From an uncultured Eubacteriales bacterium (GTDB lineage Bacteria; Bacillota; Clostridia; Oscillospirales; Oscillospiraceae): a DNA stretch of 64,000 nt. Where the stretch lies: positions 1-64,000 of the forward strand of contig URCY01000002.1 in assembly GCA_900546415.1 (NCBI GenBank). The letters are read 5' to 3'. Shown piece after piece: positions 26,348-34,808 of the stretch. Position 1 is the stretch's first letter, and each line of letters begins with the position of its first letter. The notes under the pieces were generated by a model that searched no databases, had not been told where the DNA came from, and was given only the letters and a program-made list of their open reading frames with translations. Both the position numbers and the translations under genes were made by a program.

Positions 26348-27601
26348 ATGAACCAGAACTATAGACCGCAGGATGGGTGGCAATCCTTCTCCGACCCGCA
26401 GCAGCCGGAGGTCGATCCCTATGAGCGCGGCTTTGCCGACAAGCTCTATGAGGATGGCTATGAGCCGGACTATACGGCGGACGGTGCGCAGCAGGAGGCT
26501 TGGCAGGAGCAGCCCCGTCAGGCTGAACCGGGGCGTCGGGAACAGCCGCGCCGCCGCGCGTATGACTACGGCTATTATCCTGAGAATGACCCACGCGACC
26601 CGCAGCAGGGCCGCAGACCCGCCGCGCCGCCCCGCGAGAGGCGGGAGCAGCCGCGTCAGTCCGAGACCGTGCCGAAAACCGGCGGAAAAAAACGCCGCAG
26701 CCCGGTGAAGCGGTTTTTCAAGAGCCTTCTGGCCGTGCTTTTGGTTTTGGTGCTTGCGCTCACGGCCTTTCTTTTCCTTTTTCCGAAGCAGCCGAAGGAC
26801 GCCGCCTGCGACTGGGCGCGCAAGAAGGACAACACGACCATTTTGCTCGTCGGCACGGACAAGGCCGCCGACAACACCGACACCATTATGCTGCTCAATA
26901 TCGACCGCGCGTCCCGCGCGATCCACCTGATGAGCATTCCGCGCGACACGCGGGTCGATTCGAGCTACTGGCCGCATAAGATCAACGGCGCTTACAGCGC
27001 CAACGGCGGCGGAGAGGACGGCATTGAGGCGCTGATGGGCTATGTGACCGACTGCGTCGGCTTCCGCCCGGACGGCTATGTGATGATCGACCTGTCCTGC
27101 TTCATCGATCTGGTCGATCTGTTCGGCGGCGTGGAATTCAACGTCCCGCAGGATATGTTTTACGACGATCCGGCGCAGGATCTGCACATCGCGCTGAACG
27201 CCGGAGAGCAGACGCTTGACGGCGAACAGGCGATGGGACTGGTGCGCTATCGCTATGGCTACACAATGGCCGACCTCGACCGCGTGAACGTCCAGCGCGC
27301 ATTCATTCAGGCGGCGATCGAGCAGTGGGCGAAGCCGAAAAACGTCCTGCGGCTGCTGCGCGCGCTGTCCGTCGTGGAAAAGCATTGCACGACGGATCTT
27401 TCCGCGCGAAATCTGCTCTGGCTGGCCGAGAGCATGGCGCTCTGCGGCACGTCGAACATGCAGATGGAGACGGTTCCGTATTATCTGGACGATATTTATG
27501 TGAACATCGCGGTGAACGACGATTATATCTGGATGCTCAACGACCGCTATTGCCCCTATGACCGGTGGATCAGCTATGACGACCTGCACATCGTCAGCTG
27601 A
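26348..27601 (+). CDS. LytR-CpsA-Psr family glycopolymer ligase
   Basis: Membrane enzyme expected to attach wall glycopolymers to peptidoglycan. A disordered, proline/arginine/glutamine-rich cytoplasmic region of about 120 residues precedes one transmembrane helix (about 122-142). The LCP domain begins ILLVGTDKAADNTDTIMLL, followed by HLMSIPRDTRV, KINGAYSANGG and FIDLVDLFGGVEF, the arginine- and aspartate-bearing motifs that bind polyprenyl pyrophosphate. The end of the domain shows GLVRYRYGYTMADLDRVNVQ. ATG 26348 is preferred to 26330 because GGTGAG sits upstream. SLH proteins in the same region need such wall polymers. Confidence 0.9.
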   Translation: MNQNYRPQDGWQSFSDPQQPEVDPYERGFADKLYEDGYEPDYTADGAQQEAWQEQPRQAEPGRREQPRRRAYDYGYYPENDPRDPQQGRRPAAPPRERREQPRQSETVPKTGGKKRRSPVKRFFKSLLAVLLVLVLALTAFLFLFPKQPKDAACDWARKKDNTTILLVGTDKAADNTDTIMLLNIDRASRAIHLMSIPRDTRVDSSYWPHKINGAYSANGGGEDGIEALMGYVTDCVGFRPDGYVMIDLSCFIDLVDLFGGVEFNVPQDMFYDDPAQDLHIALNAGEQTLDGEQAMGLVRYRYGYTMADLDRVNVQRAFIQAAIEQWAKPKNVLRLLRALSVVEKHCTTDLSARNLLWLAESMALCGTSNMQMETVPYYLDDIYVNIAVNDDYIWMLNDRYCPYDRWISYDDLHIVS

Positions 27602-28502
27602 GTGCGCGGTCGGGCGCTTTGCGCCGAGCCCGTCCGGCCGGATGCACCTCGGGAACGTCTTCACGGCGCTGCTCGCGTGGCTCTCTGTGCGGAGCAAGGG
27701 CGGCCGTCTGCTGCTGCGCATCGAGGATCTTGACCCCGCGCGCTCCAAGCCGGAGTTCATCGACGCCATTTATGACGACCTGAGGTGGCTCGGCCTGACA
27801 TGGGACGCCGAATCGCCGCGCCAGAGCACACGCGATGCAGCCTACGCCGAGGCCTTCTCGCGCCTGCCGACCTATCCGTGCTACTGCACGCGCAGCGAGC
27901 TGCTCGACGCCTCCGCTCCGCACGGCTCGGACGGCCAACGCGTCTACGCCGGAACCTGCCGCGATCTGACGCCCGCCGAGCGCGCTGTCAGGACGCGCAG
28001 ACCCGCGTGGCGCGTGCGTGTCCCGGATGAGACGGTCGGCTTTGACGACGGCGTGTTCGGCCATGTGGAGCAGTCTCTGCCGCGCGACTGCGGCGATTTT
28101 ATCCTGCGGCGCTCCGACGGCGTCTATGCCTATCAGCTCGCCGTGGTCTGCGACGACGGCGCGTCCGGCGTGACCGAGGTGGTGCGCGGCTGCGACCTGC
28201 TCAGCTCAACGCCGCGCCAGATCTGGCTGCTGCGGGAGCTGGGCTATACCGCGCCGCAGTATTGCCATGTGCCGCTGCTGGTCGCCCCGGACGGCCGGCG
28301 GCTGAGCAAGCGCGAGCGCGATCTGGACATGGCGCATCTGCGCGAATGCCTCACGCCCGAGCGTCTCATCGGCATTCTGGCGCACGCGGCGGGGCTGGTC
28401 GAGGCGCCGCGCCCGATCTCCGCGCAGGAGCTCATCCCGCTGTTCGCCTGGGAGCGCATCGGCCGCACGCCGATTCCGATTCCGGGGCAATTGGCGGTAT
28501 GA
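27576..28502 (+). CDS. gluQ: Glutamyl-Q tRNA(Asp) synthetase
   Basis: GluRS-like enzyme without an anticodon-binding domain that glutamylates queuosine in tRNA(Asp). The HIGH-type motif is FAPSPSGRMHLGN and the KMSKS-type motif is RRLSKRERDLD. A cysteine cluster (YPCYCTRSEL and YAGTCRDL) fits the zinc site. At 308 residues it lacks the C-terminal half of a full GluRS. ATG 27576 with GGTGGA upstream overlaps the LCP gene by 26 nt. Queuosine is made by queA and tgt, both also in this window (41-43 kb). Confidence 0.9.
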   Translation: MTTCTSSAECAVGRFAPSPSGRMHLGNVFTALLAWLSVRSKGGRLLLRIEDLDPARSKPEFIDAIYDDLRWLGLTWDAESPRQSTRDAAYAEAFSRLPTYPCYCTRSELLDASAPHGSDGQRVYAGTCRDLTPAERAVRTRRPAWRVRVPDETVGFDDGVFGHVEQSLPRDCGDFILRRSDGVYAYQLAVVCDDGASGVTEVVRGCDLLSSTPRQIWLLRELGYTAPQYCHVPLLVAPDGRRLSKRERDLDMAHLRECLTPERLIGILAHAAGLVEAPRPISAQELIPLFAWERIGRTPIPIPGQLAV

Positions 28503-28520
28503 ACCGCGCGTAATACGGAA

Positions 28521-28556
28521 ATACTTCCCATAAATGCTTTATGGGAGGTATTTTTT
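28521..28556 (+). terminator. Hairpin ending gluQ that also contains the next gene's Shine-Dalgarno
   Basis: The 14-bp stem ATACTTCCCATAAA / TTTATGGGAGGTAT is followed by TTTTTT and then directly by the ATG at 28557. The only good Shine-Dalgarno of the next gene (GGGAGG, 28543-28548) is inside the 3-prime arm. Confidence 0.85.
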
Positions 28557-28985
28557 ATGCAGGTCAAGGATTACATGACGAAGGATCTCGTCCGCATCGC
28601 GCCTGAGGAGAGCGCGGCCGTCGCCGCGCGTCTGCTGGCGCGGCATAACGTCGGCGTTCTGCCGGTCTGCTCGAAGGAGGGACGTCTGCGCGGCGTCGTG
28701 ACCGATCGGGATATCGTGCTGCGCTGCGTTGCAGCCAACGAGGACGCCTCGCAGGTCAAGGTGGCCGAGATCATGACGCGCCGCGTCATCAGCGTGGACA
28801 GCTCCGTCTCGCTCGAGACGGCGGCCGGCCTGATGGCGCGGGAGCAGGTGCGCCGTCTGCCGGTCGCGGACGGCGGCAAGCTCGTCGGCATGGTGACGCT
28901 GACGGATATTGCAAAAGCGCCGCACGGCAGCGGTGAGGCTGCGGCGGCGCTTTGTGAGATCGCTTCAAATATTTCGCCGAGATAA
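28557..28985 (+). CDS. Two-CBS-domain protein
   Basis: A 142-residue protein consisting of a CBS pair: VKDYMTKDLVRIAPEESAAV to VVTDRDIVLRCVA, then VAEIMTRRVISVDSSVS to MVTLTDIAKAP. Each half has the family pattern xMT...I... ending in TDxDI, which usually binds adenosine nucleotides. No catalytic domain is attached, so a regulatory or sensor role is likely but unproven. The start is unusual because its Shine-Dalgarno is buried in a strong hairpin. It ends 3 nt from the convergent M23 gene. Confidence 0.87.
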   Translation: MQVKDYMTKDLVRIAPEESAAVAARLLARHNVGVLPVCSKEGRLRGVVTDRDIVLRCVAANEDASQVKVAEIMTRRVISVDSSVSLETAAGLMAREQVRRLPVADGGKLVGMVTLTDIAKAPHGSGEAAAALCEIASNISPR

Positions 28986-28988
28986 CGG

Positions 28989-30197
28989 TCAGGGCAGGGA
29001 AATGCAGGACATCGGATTGATCGTCTCGCCGTTTTTGAACACGGTGAAGTGCAGGTGCGGACCGGTGGAGTTGCCGGTTGAGCCGACATAGCCGATCACG
29101 TCGCCCTGCGAAACGATCTGCCCCTCGTAGACGTTGAGGGCGGACTGGTGAGCATAAAGGGTGGAGAAGCCGTCGCCGTGGTTGATGACGACATGGTTGC
29201 CGTAGCCGTTGCCCCAGCCGATGCAGGCTGTCGTGACCACGCCGGACTTGCTGGCGAAGATCGGCGTGCCCGTTACGGCGGCGAGATCGACGCCGTTGTG
29301 CAGGCGCGTCACGCCGGAGATCGGGTGCACGCGGTAGCCGTAAGGCGAGGTCATGCACTGATAGCCGTTGAGAGACACCGGGAAAAGGAACCCGGCCTCC
29401 GTTACGACCGGAACGTAGTTATTCTGCTGCTGTTGGCGGTTCAGCTCCTCCTCACGCGCGGCGATCTCCTTTTCGAGCGCGTCCATGTCGTCCTGAATGC
29501 GCTCCTGCTCCTCGACCAGATCCTGTCGGCTGGCGATCAGCTCGGAAATGGCCTGATCGGATTCGGCGCGCTTATGCTCCAGCGCCTCCTGCGCGGCAGC
29601 CTGCTCGACCTTCTTTTCCTCGAGCATGGCCTTCTGCTCCGTGAGGGATTCCTTCGCCAGAAGCACCTGCTCGGCGTTTTCCCGGATCTGTCCGAGCATC
29701 CGCTGGTCACTGGCGGCGATCTCCTCGACCATGGTCTTGCGCATCAGCATATCCTCAAAGCTGGCGGAGTGAAACAGCACCTGCCAATAGCTGATGTTGC
29801 CGCGCTCTTGTAAGGAGCGCATACGCAGACGGAACTTCTGCATCAGCGTGTTTTGCTTTTCGGTCAGCTCGTCCAGCTCGGCCTGCTTTTCGGCGACGAG
29901 AAGATTATACTGGTGAATCTGCGCCTCCAGATTTTCAACCTCCTGCCGTGCAAGCTCGAGATCGTTGTCGATCCGCATTTTCTCTTCGGCAAACGAGAGC
30001 GTCTGCGCGTCGTTTTCGTCGATCTGATTCTCAATTTCCTTCTGCTGCTGCTCAATGCGGTCGGCCTCCTCCTTCAGGCGGTCGATCTCATCCTGAATGT
30101 CGGACGAATTCTCGGCGGAAACGGCCGGAAGCATGGCGCACAGGGCGGCAAGCACGAGCAAAAAGGCGACCATTCGGCGAATTTTTGCAAAATACAT
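28989..30197 (-). CDS. Coiled-coil M23 murein hydrolase (EnvC/NlpD-like)
   Basis: Secreted cell-wall enzyme or amidase activator. A signal peptide ends at VSA near residue 28. A long coiled coil follows (about 30-250, rich in E/Q heptads such as EADRIEQQQKEIENQ). The C-terminal M23 domain has the zinc motifs RLHNGVDLA and the GPHLHF pair, so it appears catalytically competent. ATG 30197 has GGAGG 6 nt upstream. Its promoter (TTGCAA-17-TAAAAT, minus strand) lies just beyond repeat copy B, which therefore sits in the 5-prime untranslated region. Confidence 0.9.
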   Translation of the reverse strand: MYFAKIRRMVAFLLVLAALCAMLPAVSAENSSDIQDEIDRLKEEADRIEQQQKEIENQIDENDAQTLSFAEEKMRIDNDLELARQEVENLEAQIHQYNLLVAEKQAELDELTEKQNTLMQKFRLRMRSLQERGNISYWQVLFHSASFEDMLMRKTMVEEIAASDQRMLGQIRENAEQVLLAKESLTEQKAMLEEKKVEQAAAQEALEHKRAESDQAISELIASRQDLVEEQERIQDDMDALEKEIAAREEELNRQQQQNNYVPVVTEAGFLFPVSLNGYQCMTSPYGYRVHPISGVTRLHNGVDLAAVTGTPIFASKSGVVTTACIGWGNGYGNHVVINHGDGFSTLYAHQSALNVYEGQIVSQGDVIGYVGSTGNSTGPHLHFTVFKNGETINPMSCISLP

Positions 30198-30211
30198 GGA
30201 AAACCTCCTAT

Positions 30212-30310
30212 GGAACCTCTGAATCAATCGGCAGCGGCGCTCAGCGGGTTTTTCCCCAACTGATCCTTGAAATACACAAAGGATTCCTGCGATTTCATCA
30301 GAGTTTCCCT
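30212..30310. repeat. Dispersed palindromic repeat, copy B
   Basis: Full-length copy, about 99 bp, from GGAACCTCTGAATCAATCGG to CGATTTCATCAGAGTTTCCC; the ends are imperfect inverted repeats of about 20 bp. It lies between the M23 gene and its promoter. From here to 30418 there is only that promoter. Confidence 0.88.
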
Positions 30311-30418
30311 ATCTTTTGATAGACAGATACCTTGTATTTTAGCACAAACGGTCGAAAATTGCAAGCTCAAGAGGCGCGGAATCCCAGTACACGCAAAAAA
30401 TTCATGGATGGTTCAAAA

Positions 30419-30775
30419 TCATTGCAGCAGCGCGTCGTATTCCGGCTCAGAGCAGAACGTGACCGTCAGGCGGTTCGGCAGACAGACGATCGGCGCTCCG
30501 GAGCTCGCCGCACCGTGCCGCACGCAGTCCTGCGTCGGGCAGGAGGCGGCTGTCACGGATGCCTTGCCGCCGCGCACGGTCACGACGTTCCAGCCGTATT
30601 CGGATTCGATGCGATACTCACCGTCCACGGATAGGGGAACGGTCCTGACCGGTTTGCCGTCGGAGCAGATCTCGATCGAATCCGCCTCGGGGGCATATTG
30701 CGCCAAGGCCAGCGCCGCAATGCCGCACAGCAGCGCCAGCGCAAGAAACAGCAGAATCCAATGCTTCGTTTTCAT
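30419..30775 (-). CDS. NusG domain II-containing small membrane-anchored protein
   Basis: A 118-residue protein: N-terminal hydrophobic helix (residues about 6-26) and a beta-rich domain with YRIESEYGWNVVTVRGGKAS, the conserved SCPTQDC motif and IVCLPNRLTV. This is the NusG-II-type extracytoplasmic domain common in Clostridia next to ApbE or Rnf genes. It overlaps apbE by 4 nt and is translated after it. The pairing suggests a role in flavinylation or redox-protein maturation at the membrane (inference). Confidence 0.87.
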   Translation of the reverse strand: MKTKHWILLFLALALLCGIAALALAQYAPEADSIEICSDGKPVRTVPLSVDGEYRIESEYGWNVVTVRGGKASVTAASCPTQDCVRHGAASSGAPIVCLPNRLTVTFCSEPEYDALLQ

Positions 30776-31758
30776 GGTTCGATCACCTGAAATTCACAGC
30801 CGCTCAGCAGGACGGCCGCGCCCTTTGTTGCATAGACCGTGCCGTCCTCCAGCACGAATACGGCCTCAAAGCCGCCGTTCCTGCGCCAGAATTCCGTCGC
30901 GCGCTCCAGTCCCATGACGAAGAGCGCCGTGGAATAGCAGTCGGCAGTCAGACCGTTGCCGCAGAGGACGGTCACGGAGCGCAGGCCGCTCTGCGCCGGA
31001 TAGCCGGTCTTGGGGTCGAGAATGTGATGATAGCGCACGCCGTCCTGCTCGAAATAGCGCTGGTAGCTCCCCGAGGTCACGACAGCCATCGAGCCGGAGA
31101 AGCGCAGCAGCGCCAGCGCCCGCGTCGGCTCGTCGGGGTCTGCGATGCCGACCGTCCAGTCTGAGCCATCGGGCTTCTTGCCGAGGGTCTGCACATTCCC
31201 GCCGAATTGCAGCAGGGCGCAGGAGATACCGCGCGCCTCCAGCAGCTCGGCGCACCGTTGCGCGGCGTAGCCCTTGGCTGCGCCGCCAAGGTCGAGCTGC
31301 GTGCCGCCGTCGAGCGTCACGGTTTGCGCTTCCATCTGAACATGCGCCGTGCCGACGGTTTGCAGCGCCGCGCGCAGGGTCTTTTCATCCGGCACGCGCT
31401 GCTGTCCGTCGGGAAAGCCCCATGCCTCCACGAGGGCGCAGACCGTCGGGTCAAAGCAGCCGTCCGTCTCGCGGCTGAGGCGTATGCATTCGCTCAGCAG
31501 CGCGATCAGCTCGTCGGAGCAGACGGCCGAGCCGTTCTGATTGAGCGCCGCGAGCGTGCCGCTGCCCGTGACGGAGAGGGCGGCGTCGAGCCGGTTGACC
31601 TCCTGCACGGCGGCGGTGAGATCATCCCGCGTGCCCCATATGCGGGCACGCATCAGCGTATCCATTGCAAAAAAATCCTCCGAGACAGGCTCGGACGCCC
31701 CGCTGCAGCCGGTCAAAAGCAGCGGCAGGAGCAGAAGCAGGCAGAAAAGTCGTTTCAT
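30772..31758 (-). CDS. apbE: FAD:protein FMN transferase ApbE
   Basis: Lipoprotein enzyme that attaches FMN from FAD to a threonine of redox proteins. The lipobox LLTGC gives the lipid cysteine near residue 18. Motifs include FFAMDTLMRARIWG, GGAAKGYAAQRCAELL, GGNVQTLGKKPDG and the metal-site HHILDPKTGYPAQSG. ATG 31758 with GAGG upstream is chosen over a longer frame that reaches into the promoter. The modified partner (for example an Rnf or NqrC-like subunit) is not in the window. Confidence 0.93.
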   Translation of the reverse strand: MKRLFCLLLLLPLLLTGCSGASEPVSEDFFAMDTLMRARIWGTRDDLTAAVQEVNRLDAALSVTGSGTLAALNQNGSAVCSDELIALLSECIRLSRETDGCFDPTVCALVEAWGFPDGQQRVPDEKTLRAALQTVGTAHVQMEAQTVTLDGGTQLDLGGAAKGYAAQRCAELLEARGISCALLQFGGNVQTLGKKPDGSDWTVGIADPDEPTRALALLRFSGSMAVVTSGSYQRYFEQDGVRYHHILDPKTGYPAQSGLRSVTVLCGNGLTADCYSTALFVMGLERATEFWRRNGGFEAVFVLEDGTVYATKGAAVLLSGCEFQVIEP

Positions 31759-31798
31759 GGCAGCCTCGCAGTTCAAAATAGGTCGATTCTTCAAAAAT

Positions 31799-31827
31799 AT
31801 TATAGCAAAAACCGAAAAAAATAGCAA
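31799..31827 (-). promoter_or_regulatory. Promoter of the apbE operon
   Basis: On the minus strand TTGCTA (31822-31827) and TATAAT (31799-31804) are 17 bp apart, back to back with the rplU promoter. Confidence 0.75.
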
Positions 31828-31834
31828 ATAGTAT

Positions 31835-31863
31835 TTGACAAAACGGATTATGAATGATAAAAT
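31835..31863 (+). promoter_or_regulatory. Promoter of the rplU operon
   Basis: TTGACA at 31835-31840 and TAAAAT at 31858-31863 are 17 bp apart. Confidence 0.85.
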
Positions 31864-31867
31864 AGGA

Positions 31868-31947
31868 AAGCCGCATTGAAGAGGTTTTCAAGCTGAGCGT
31901 GCTCACACCTCCAGAGCGAGACTACAAAAAAGGTAGGTGCAAACAGA
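31868..31947 (+). promoter_or_regulatory. Possible L21 leader RNA
   Basis: About 80 nt of untranslated leader precede rplU, with GAGCGTGCTCACACCTCC and a purine-rich AAAAAAGGTAGGTG before the start. Firmicute rplU leaders often carry an autoregulatory L21 motif, and this one has the right position and length. I could not verify the structure. Confidence 0.4.
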
Positions 31948-32259
31948 ATGCAGGCAGTTATCGTTACCGGTGGCAAGCAGTACAGCGTCAAGGAAGGCGA
32001 CATCATCTATGTCGAGAAGCTCGGCGCCGAGGCTGACGCAACCGTAACCTTCGATCAGGTGCTGGCAGTCGTGGACGGCGAGAATTCCAAGTTCGGTGCT
32101 CCCGTCGTGGCAGGCGCTTCCGTCGAGGCGAAGGTCCTGAAGAACGGCAAGTCCAAGAAGATCACCGTCTTCAAGTATCGCCCGAAGAAGGACTCCAAGT
32201 CCATCCGCGGCCACAGACAGCCTTACACGAAGGTGCAGATCGAGAAGATCTCTCTGTAA
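31948..32259 (+). CDS. rplU: Ribosomal protein L21
   Basis: 103-residue large-subunit protein that binds 23S rRNA. Recognised by [18 protein letters not shown] at the N-terminus and [15 protein letters not shown] followed by [15 protein letters not shown] at the C-terminus. First gene of the conserved L21-Prp-L27 operon; its stop codon overlaps the prp start. Confidence 0.98.
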   Translation: MQAVIVTGGKQYSVKEGDIIYVEKLGAEADATVTFDQVLAVVDGENSKFGAPVVAGASVEAKVLKNGKSKKITVFKYRPKKDSKSIRGHRQPYTKVQIEKISL

Positions 32260-32588
32260 TGATTAAGGTAGAGCTTTTCGACCAGAACGGAAGAATCAGC
32301 GGATTCTCCGTGTCGGGGCATAGCGGCTATGCAGAGGCGGGCAGCGACATCGTGTGCGCTTCCGTCACGACTGCAGTTAGATTCGCAGAATGTATCATCA
32401 ACGACGTGCTCGGCAATCATTGCCGCTGCAAGGTCGACGAAAACAAGGACATGCCCCGCGTCACCCTCACACTTCCCGCAGTCTGCGACGATGAGGACGC
32501 AGTTCAGGCGGTGCTCGGCGGCTTCGTGCTGACCGTGTGCGCGCTGCGGGACGACTATCCTGATTATATCGAAGTTATGGAGGTGTAA
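32259..32588 (+). CDS. prp: Ribosomal-processing cysteine protease Prp
   Basis: Removes the N-terminal extension of L27 in Firmicutes and relatives. The catalytic pair is visible in SGHSGYAEAGSDIVCASV (His and Cys), and the protein has the usual small length of 109 residues. Its position between rplU and rpmA is the diagnostic arrangement. The downstream L27 carries the matching extension MLKIGFQFF before AHKKGGG, so the cleavage system is complete here. Confidence 0.95.
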   Translation: MIKVELFDQNGRISGFSVSGHSGYAEAGSDIVCASVTTAVRFAECIINDVLGNHCRCKVDENKDMPRVTLTLPAVCDDEDAVQAVLGGFVLTVCALRDDYPDYIEVMEV

Positions 32589-32591
32589 CAA

Positions 32592-32876
32592 ATGCTGAAA
32601 ATCGGTTTTCAGTTCTTCGCTCATAAGAAGGGCGGCGGTTCCACTAAGAACGGCCGTGATTCCGAGTCCAAGAGACTGGGCGTGAAGCGCGCGGACGGCC
32701 AGTTCGTTCTCGCGGGCAACATTCTCGTTCGCCAGAGAGGCACGCACATTCATCCGGGTACCAACGTCGGTATCGGCAGCGACGACACCCTGTTCGCCAA
32801 GGTTGACGGCCACGTCAAGTTCGAGCGCAAGGGCAAGGATCGCAAGCAGTGCTCCGTCTACGCGGTGGAGCAGTAA
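32592..32876 (+). CDS. rpmA: Ribosomal protein L27 with Prp-cleaved leader
   Basis: 94-residue large-subunit protein near the peptidyl-transferase centre. The N-terminus MLKIGFQFF ahead of [15 protein letters not shown] is the extension that Prp removes, leaving the mature alanine end that reaches the active site. The body shows [14 protein letters not shown] and [15 protein letters not shown]. It starts 3 nt after prp and is followed by a strong terminator. Confidence 0.98.
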   Translation: MLKIGFQFFAHKKGGGSTKNGRDSESKRLGVKRADGQFVLAGNILVRQRGTHIHPGTNVGIGSDDTLFAKVDGHVKFERKGKDRKQCSVYAVEQ

Positions 32877-32888
32877 GATGCAATACGG

Positions 32889-32925
32889 AATCCCGAACAT
32901 AAGACCCTTATGTTCGGGATTTTTT
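32889..32925 (+). terminator. Terminator between rpmA and the GNAT gene
   Basis: The 15-bp stem AATCCCGAACATAAG / CTTATGTTCGGGATT is followed by TTTT. It separates the ribosomal genes from obg, so obg depends on read-through or another start. Confidence 0.92.
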
Positions 32926-32941
32926 ATAGAGGAGACGCGAA

Positions 32942-33457
32942 ATGGAACGCAGGATCGAAACTGAGCGGTTGATCCTCCGCCCAATTGGCGTGGAGGACGC
33001 ACTCGCTGTCTTTGCGTGGACGAGCGACCCGGAGGTCAACCGCTATATGCCCTATCCGCTGCATCGCGATCTTTCCGAGACCGAGGCGTGGATCGTCTCG
33101 ATCCGTCCGGAGGATCTGGAATTCGGCTTTTTCCGTAAGGAGGACGGCCTGCTGATTGGCACGGGCGGCGTCGGAAAGGGCAGCGACGGGTTTCATCATC
33201 TGGGATATAACCTCCGCCGCGATATGTGGGGCAGGGGCTACGCCACAGAGGCGGCGAAAGCTATGCTCTTGTGGGGACACCGGGAGTTTGGTATCTGCGA
33301 TTTTGCCGCGGATCACGCGGTTGCCAACACAGCCTCCGGCAATGTCATCCGAAAATGCGGATTTCAACTTGTCCGCCGCGGAACATATGATAAATTTGAC
33401 GGCAGCGAGACCTTTGACGCAGCGTTTTATGAGCTGCATCTGAAAGGGGAACCTTAA
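32942..33457 (+). CDS. RimJ/RimL-type GNAT acetyltransferase
   Basis: 171-residue acetyl-CoA-dependent N-acetyltransferase. It begins RIETERLILRPIGVEDA, typical of the RimJ/RimL group, and has the acetyl-CoA loop region NLRRDMWGRGYATEAAKAM, followed by ANTASGNVIRKCGFQ. The target may be a ribosomal protein N-terminus or an antibiotic; the sequence does not say. It stands where rpmA and obg are usually directly adjacent, and its stop codon touches the obg start codon. Confidence 0.88.
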   Translation: MERRIETERLILRPIGVEDALAVFAWTSDPEVNRYMPYPLHRDLSETEAWIVSIRPEDLEFGFFRKEDGLLIGTGGVGKGSDGFHHLGYNLRRDMWGRGYATEAAKAMLLWGHREFGICDFAADHAVANTASGNVIRKCGFQLVRRGTYDKFDGSETFDAAFYELHLKGEP

Positions 33458-34732
33458 ATGTTTATTGATAAAGCGAAGATCACGGTCAAGGCCGGCAACG
33501 GCGGAAACGGCGCCGTGGCGTTCCATCGCGAGAAATATGTCGCGGCGGGCGGGCCGGACGGCGGCGACGGCGGCCGCGGCGGCAACATCGTCCTGCGCGT
33601 GAACGACAATCTTTCCACACTGATGGACTTCCGCTATAAGCGCAAATACACCGCGCCCAACGGCATGGACGGGCAGGGCAGCCGCTGCTCCGGCAAGCGC
33701 GGCGAGGATCTGGTCATTCAGGTGCCGCGCGGCACGGTCGTGCGCGATTCCGCGACCAACGAGGTCATCAAGGATATGTCCGACGATGCCGATTTTGTCC
33801 TCTGCAAGGGCGGACGCGGCGGCTGGGGCAACAAGCATTTCGCCACGCCGACGCGTCAGGTGCCGCGCTTTGCAAAATCCGGCCTGCTGGGCGAGGAGCA
33901 CGAGGTCATCCTCGAGCTGAAGCTTTTGGCCGACGTCGGTCTGGTCGGCTTTCCGAACGTCGGCAAGTCGACGCTGCTGTCCGTCACGTCGAACGCGCGG
34001 CCGAAGATCGCGAATTACCATTTCACCACGCTCTATCCGAATCTCGGCGTGATCTATGTCGAGGAGGGCGTGTCCTTCGTCATGGCCGATATTCCCGGCA
34101 TCATTGAGGGCGCGGCCGAGGGCGCGGGTCTGGGGCATGATTTCCTGCGGCACATCGACCGCTGCCGCCTGCTCGTGCACATCGTCGACGTCTCCGGCAG
34201 CGAGGGGCGCGACCCGATCGAGGATTTTGAAAAGATCAATGCCGAGCTTGCCGAGTATTCACCGGAGCTTGCCGCGCGGCCGATGTTGGTTGCGGCGAAC
34301 AAGTGCGACCTGCTGCCCGAGGGCAGCGACAATCTCGAGCGACTGCGTCAATATGTGACGGAGCGCGGCTATGAATTCTATGAAATTTCCGCCGCCACGA
34401 CGCAGGGCACGCGCCGCCTGACGCAGGTGATCGCCTCGAGGCTGCGCGACCTGCCTCCGGTCACGGTCTACGAGCCGGAATATGTCAAGCCGCTGCCCGA
34501 GGCGGGCGAGGCGGACGCGCTCACGATCGAGCACATGGACGATCTCTGGGTCGTCTCCGGCCGCTGGCTTCAGCAGCTCATCAGCGACATCAACTTCGCC
34601 GATTATGAATCGCGGATGTACTTCGACCGTCAGCTCCGCAAGAGCGGTCTGTTTGAAAGGCTGGAGCAGATGGGCATCGAGGACGGCGACACCGTCAGCA
34701 TCTATGACTTTGAATTCGACTACGAGCGATAA
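33458..34732 (+). CDS. obg: Obg/CgtA GTPase
   Basis: Essential ribosome-assembly and stress GTPase, 424 residues. The glycine-rich Obg domain is clear (GGPDGGDGGRGGNIVLRV), followed by the G domain with G1 GFPNVGKST, switch region YHFTTLYPNLGVI, G3 DIPGIIEGA and G4 NKCD. A C-terminal OCT domain (about 355-424) ends in YDFEFDYER. It is immediately preceded by the GNAT gene with no gap. Confidence 0.97.
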   Translation: MFIDKAKITVKAGNGGNGAVAFHREKYVAAGGPDGGDGGRGGNIVLRVNDNLSTLMDFRYKRKYTAPNGMDGQGSRCSGKRGEDLVIQVPRGTVVRDSATNEVIKDMSDDADFVLCKGGRGGWGNKHFATPTRQVPRFAKSGLLGEEHEVILELKLLADVGLVGFPNVGKSTLLSVTSNARPKIANYHFTTLYPNLGVIYVEEGVSFVMADIPGIIEGAAEGAGLGHDFLRHIDRCRLLVHIVDVSGSEGRDPIEDFEKINAELAEYSPELAARPMLVAANKCDLLPEGSDNLERLRQYVTERGYEFYEISAATTQGTRRLTQVIASRLRDLPPVTVYEPEYVKPLPEAGEADALTIEHMDDLWVVSGRWLQQLISDINFADYESRMYFDRQLRKSGLFERLEQMGIEDGDTVSIYDFEFDYER

Positions 34733-34773
34733 TTATTCTGAAAAATAACGCTTATTTTCAATTTGTTCCGTTT

Positions 34774-34808
34774 CTATTCATAATCTATTCATAATTATCG
34801 AGTATACT
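34774..34808 (+). promoter_or_regulatory. Tandem 11-bp operator-like repeat at a TATACT promoter
   Basis: CTATTCATAAT occurs twice in perfect tandem (34774-34784, 34785-34795), one helical turn apart, directly upstream of TATACT (34803-34808). No good -35 hexamer is visible, and the repeat covers its position. This is how OmpR/PhoB-type response regulators activate promoters. Confidence 0.6.
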
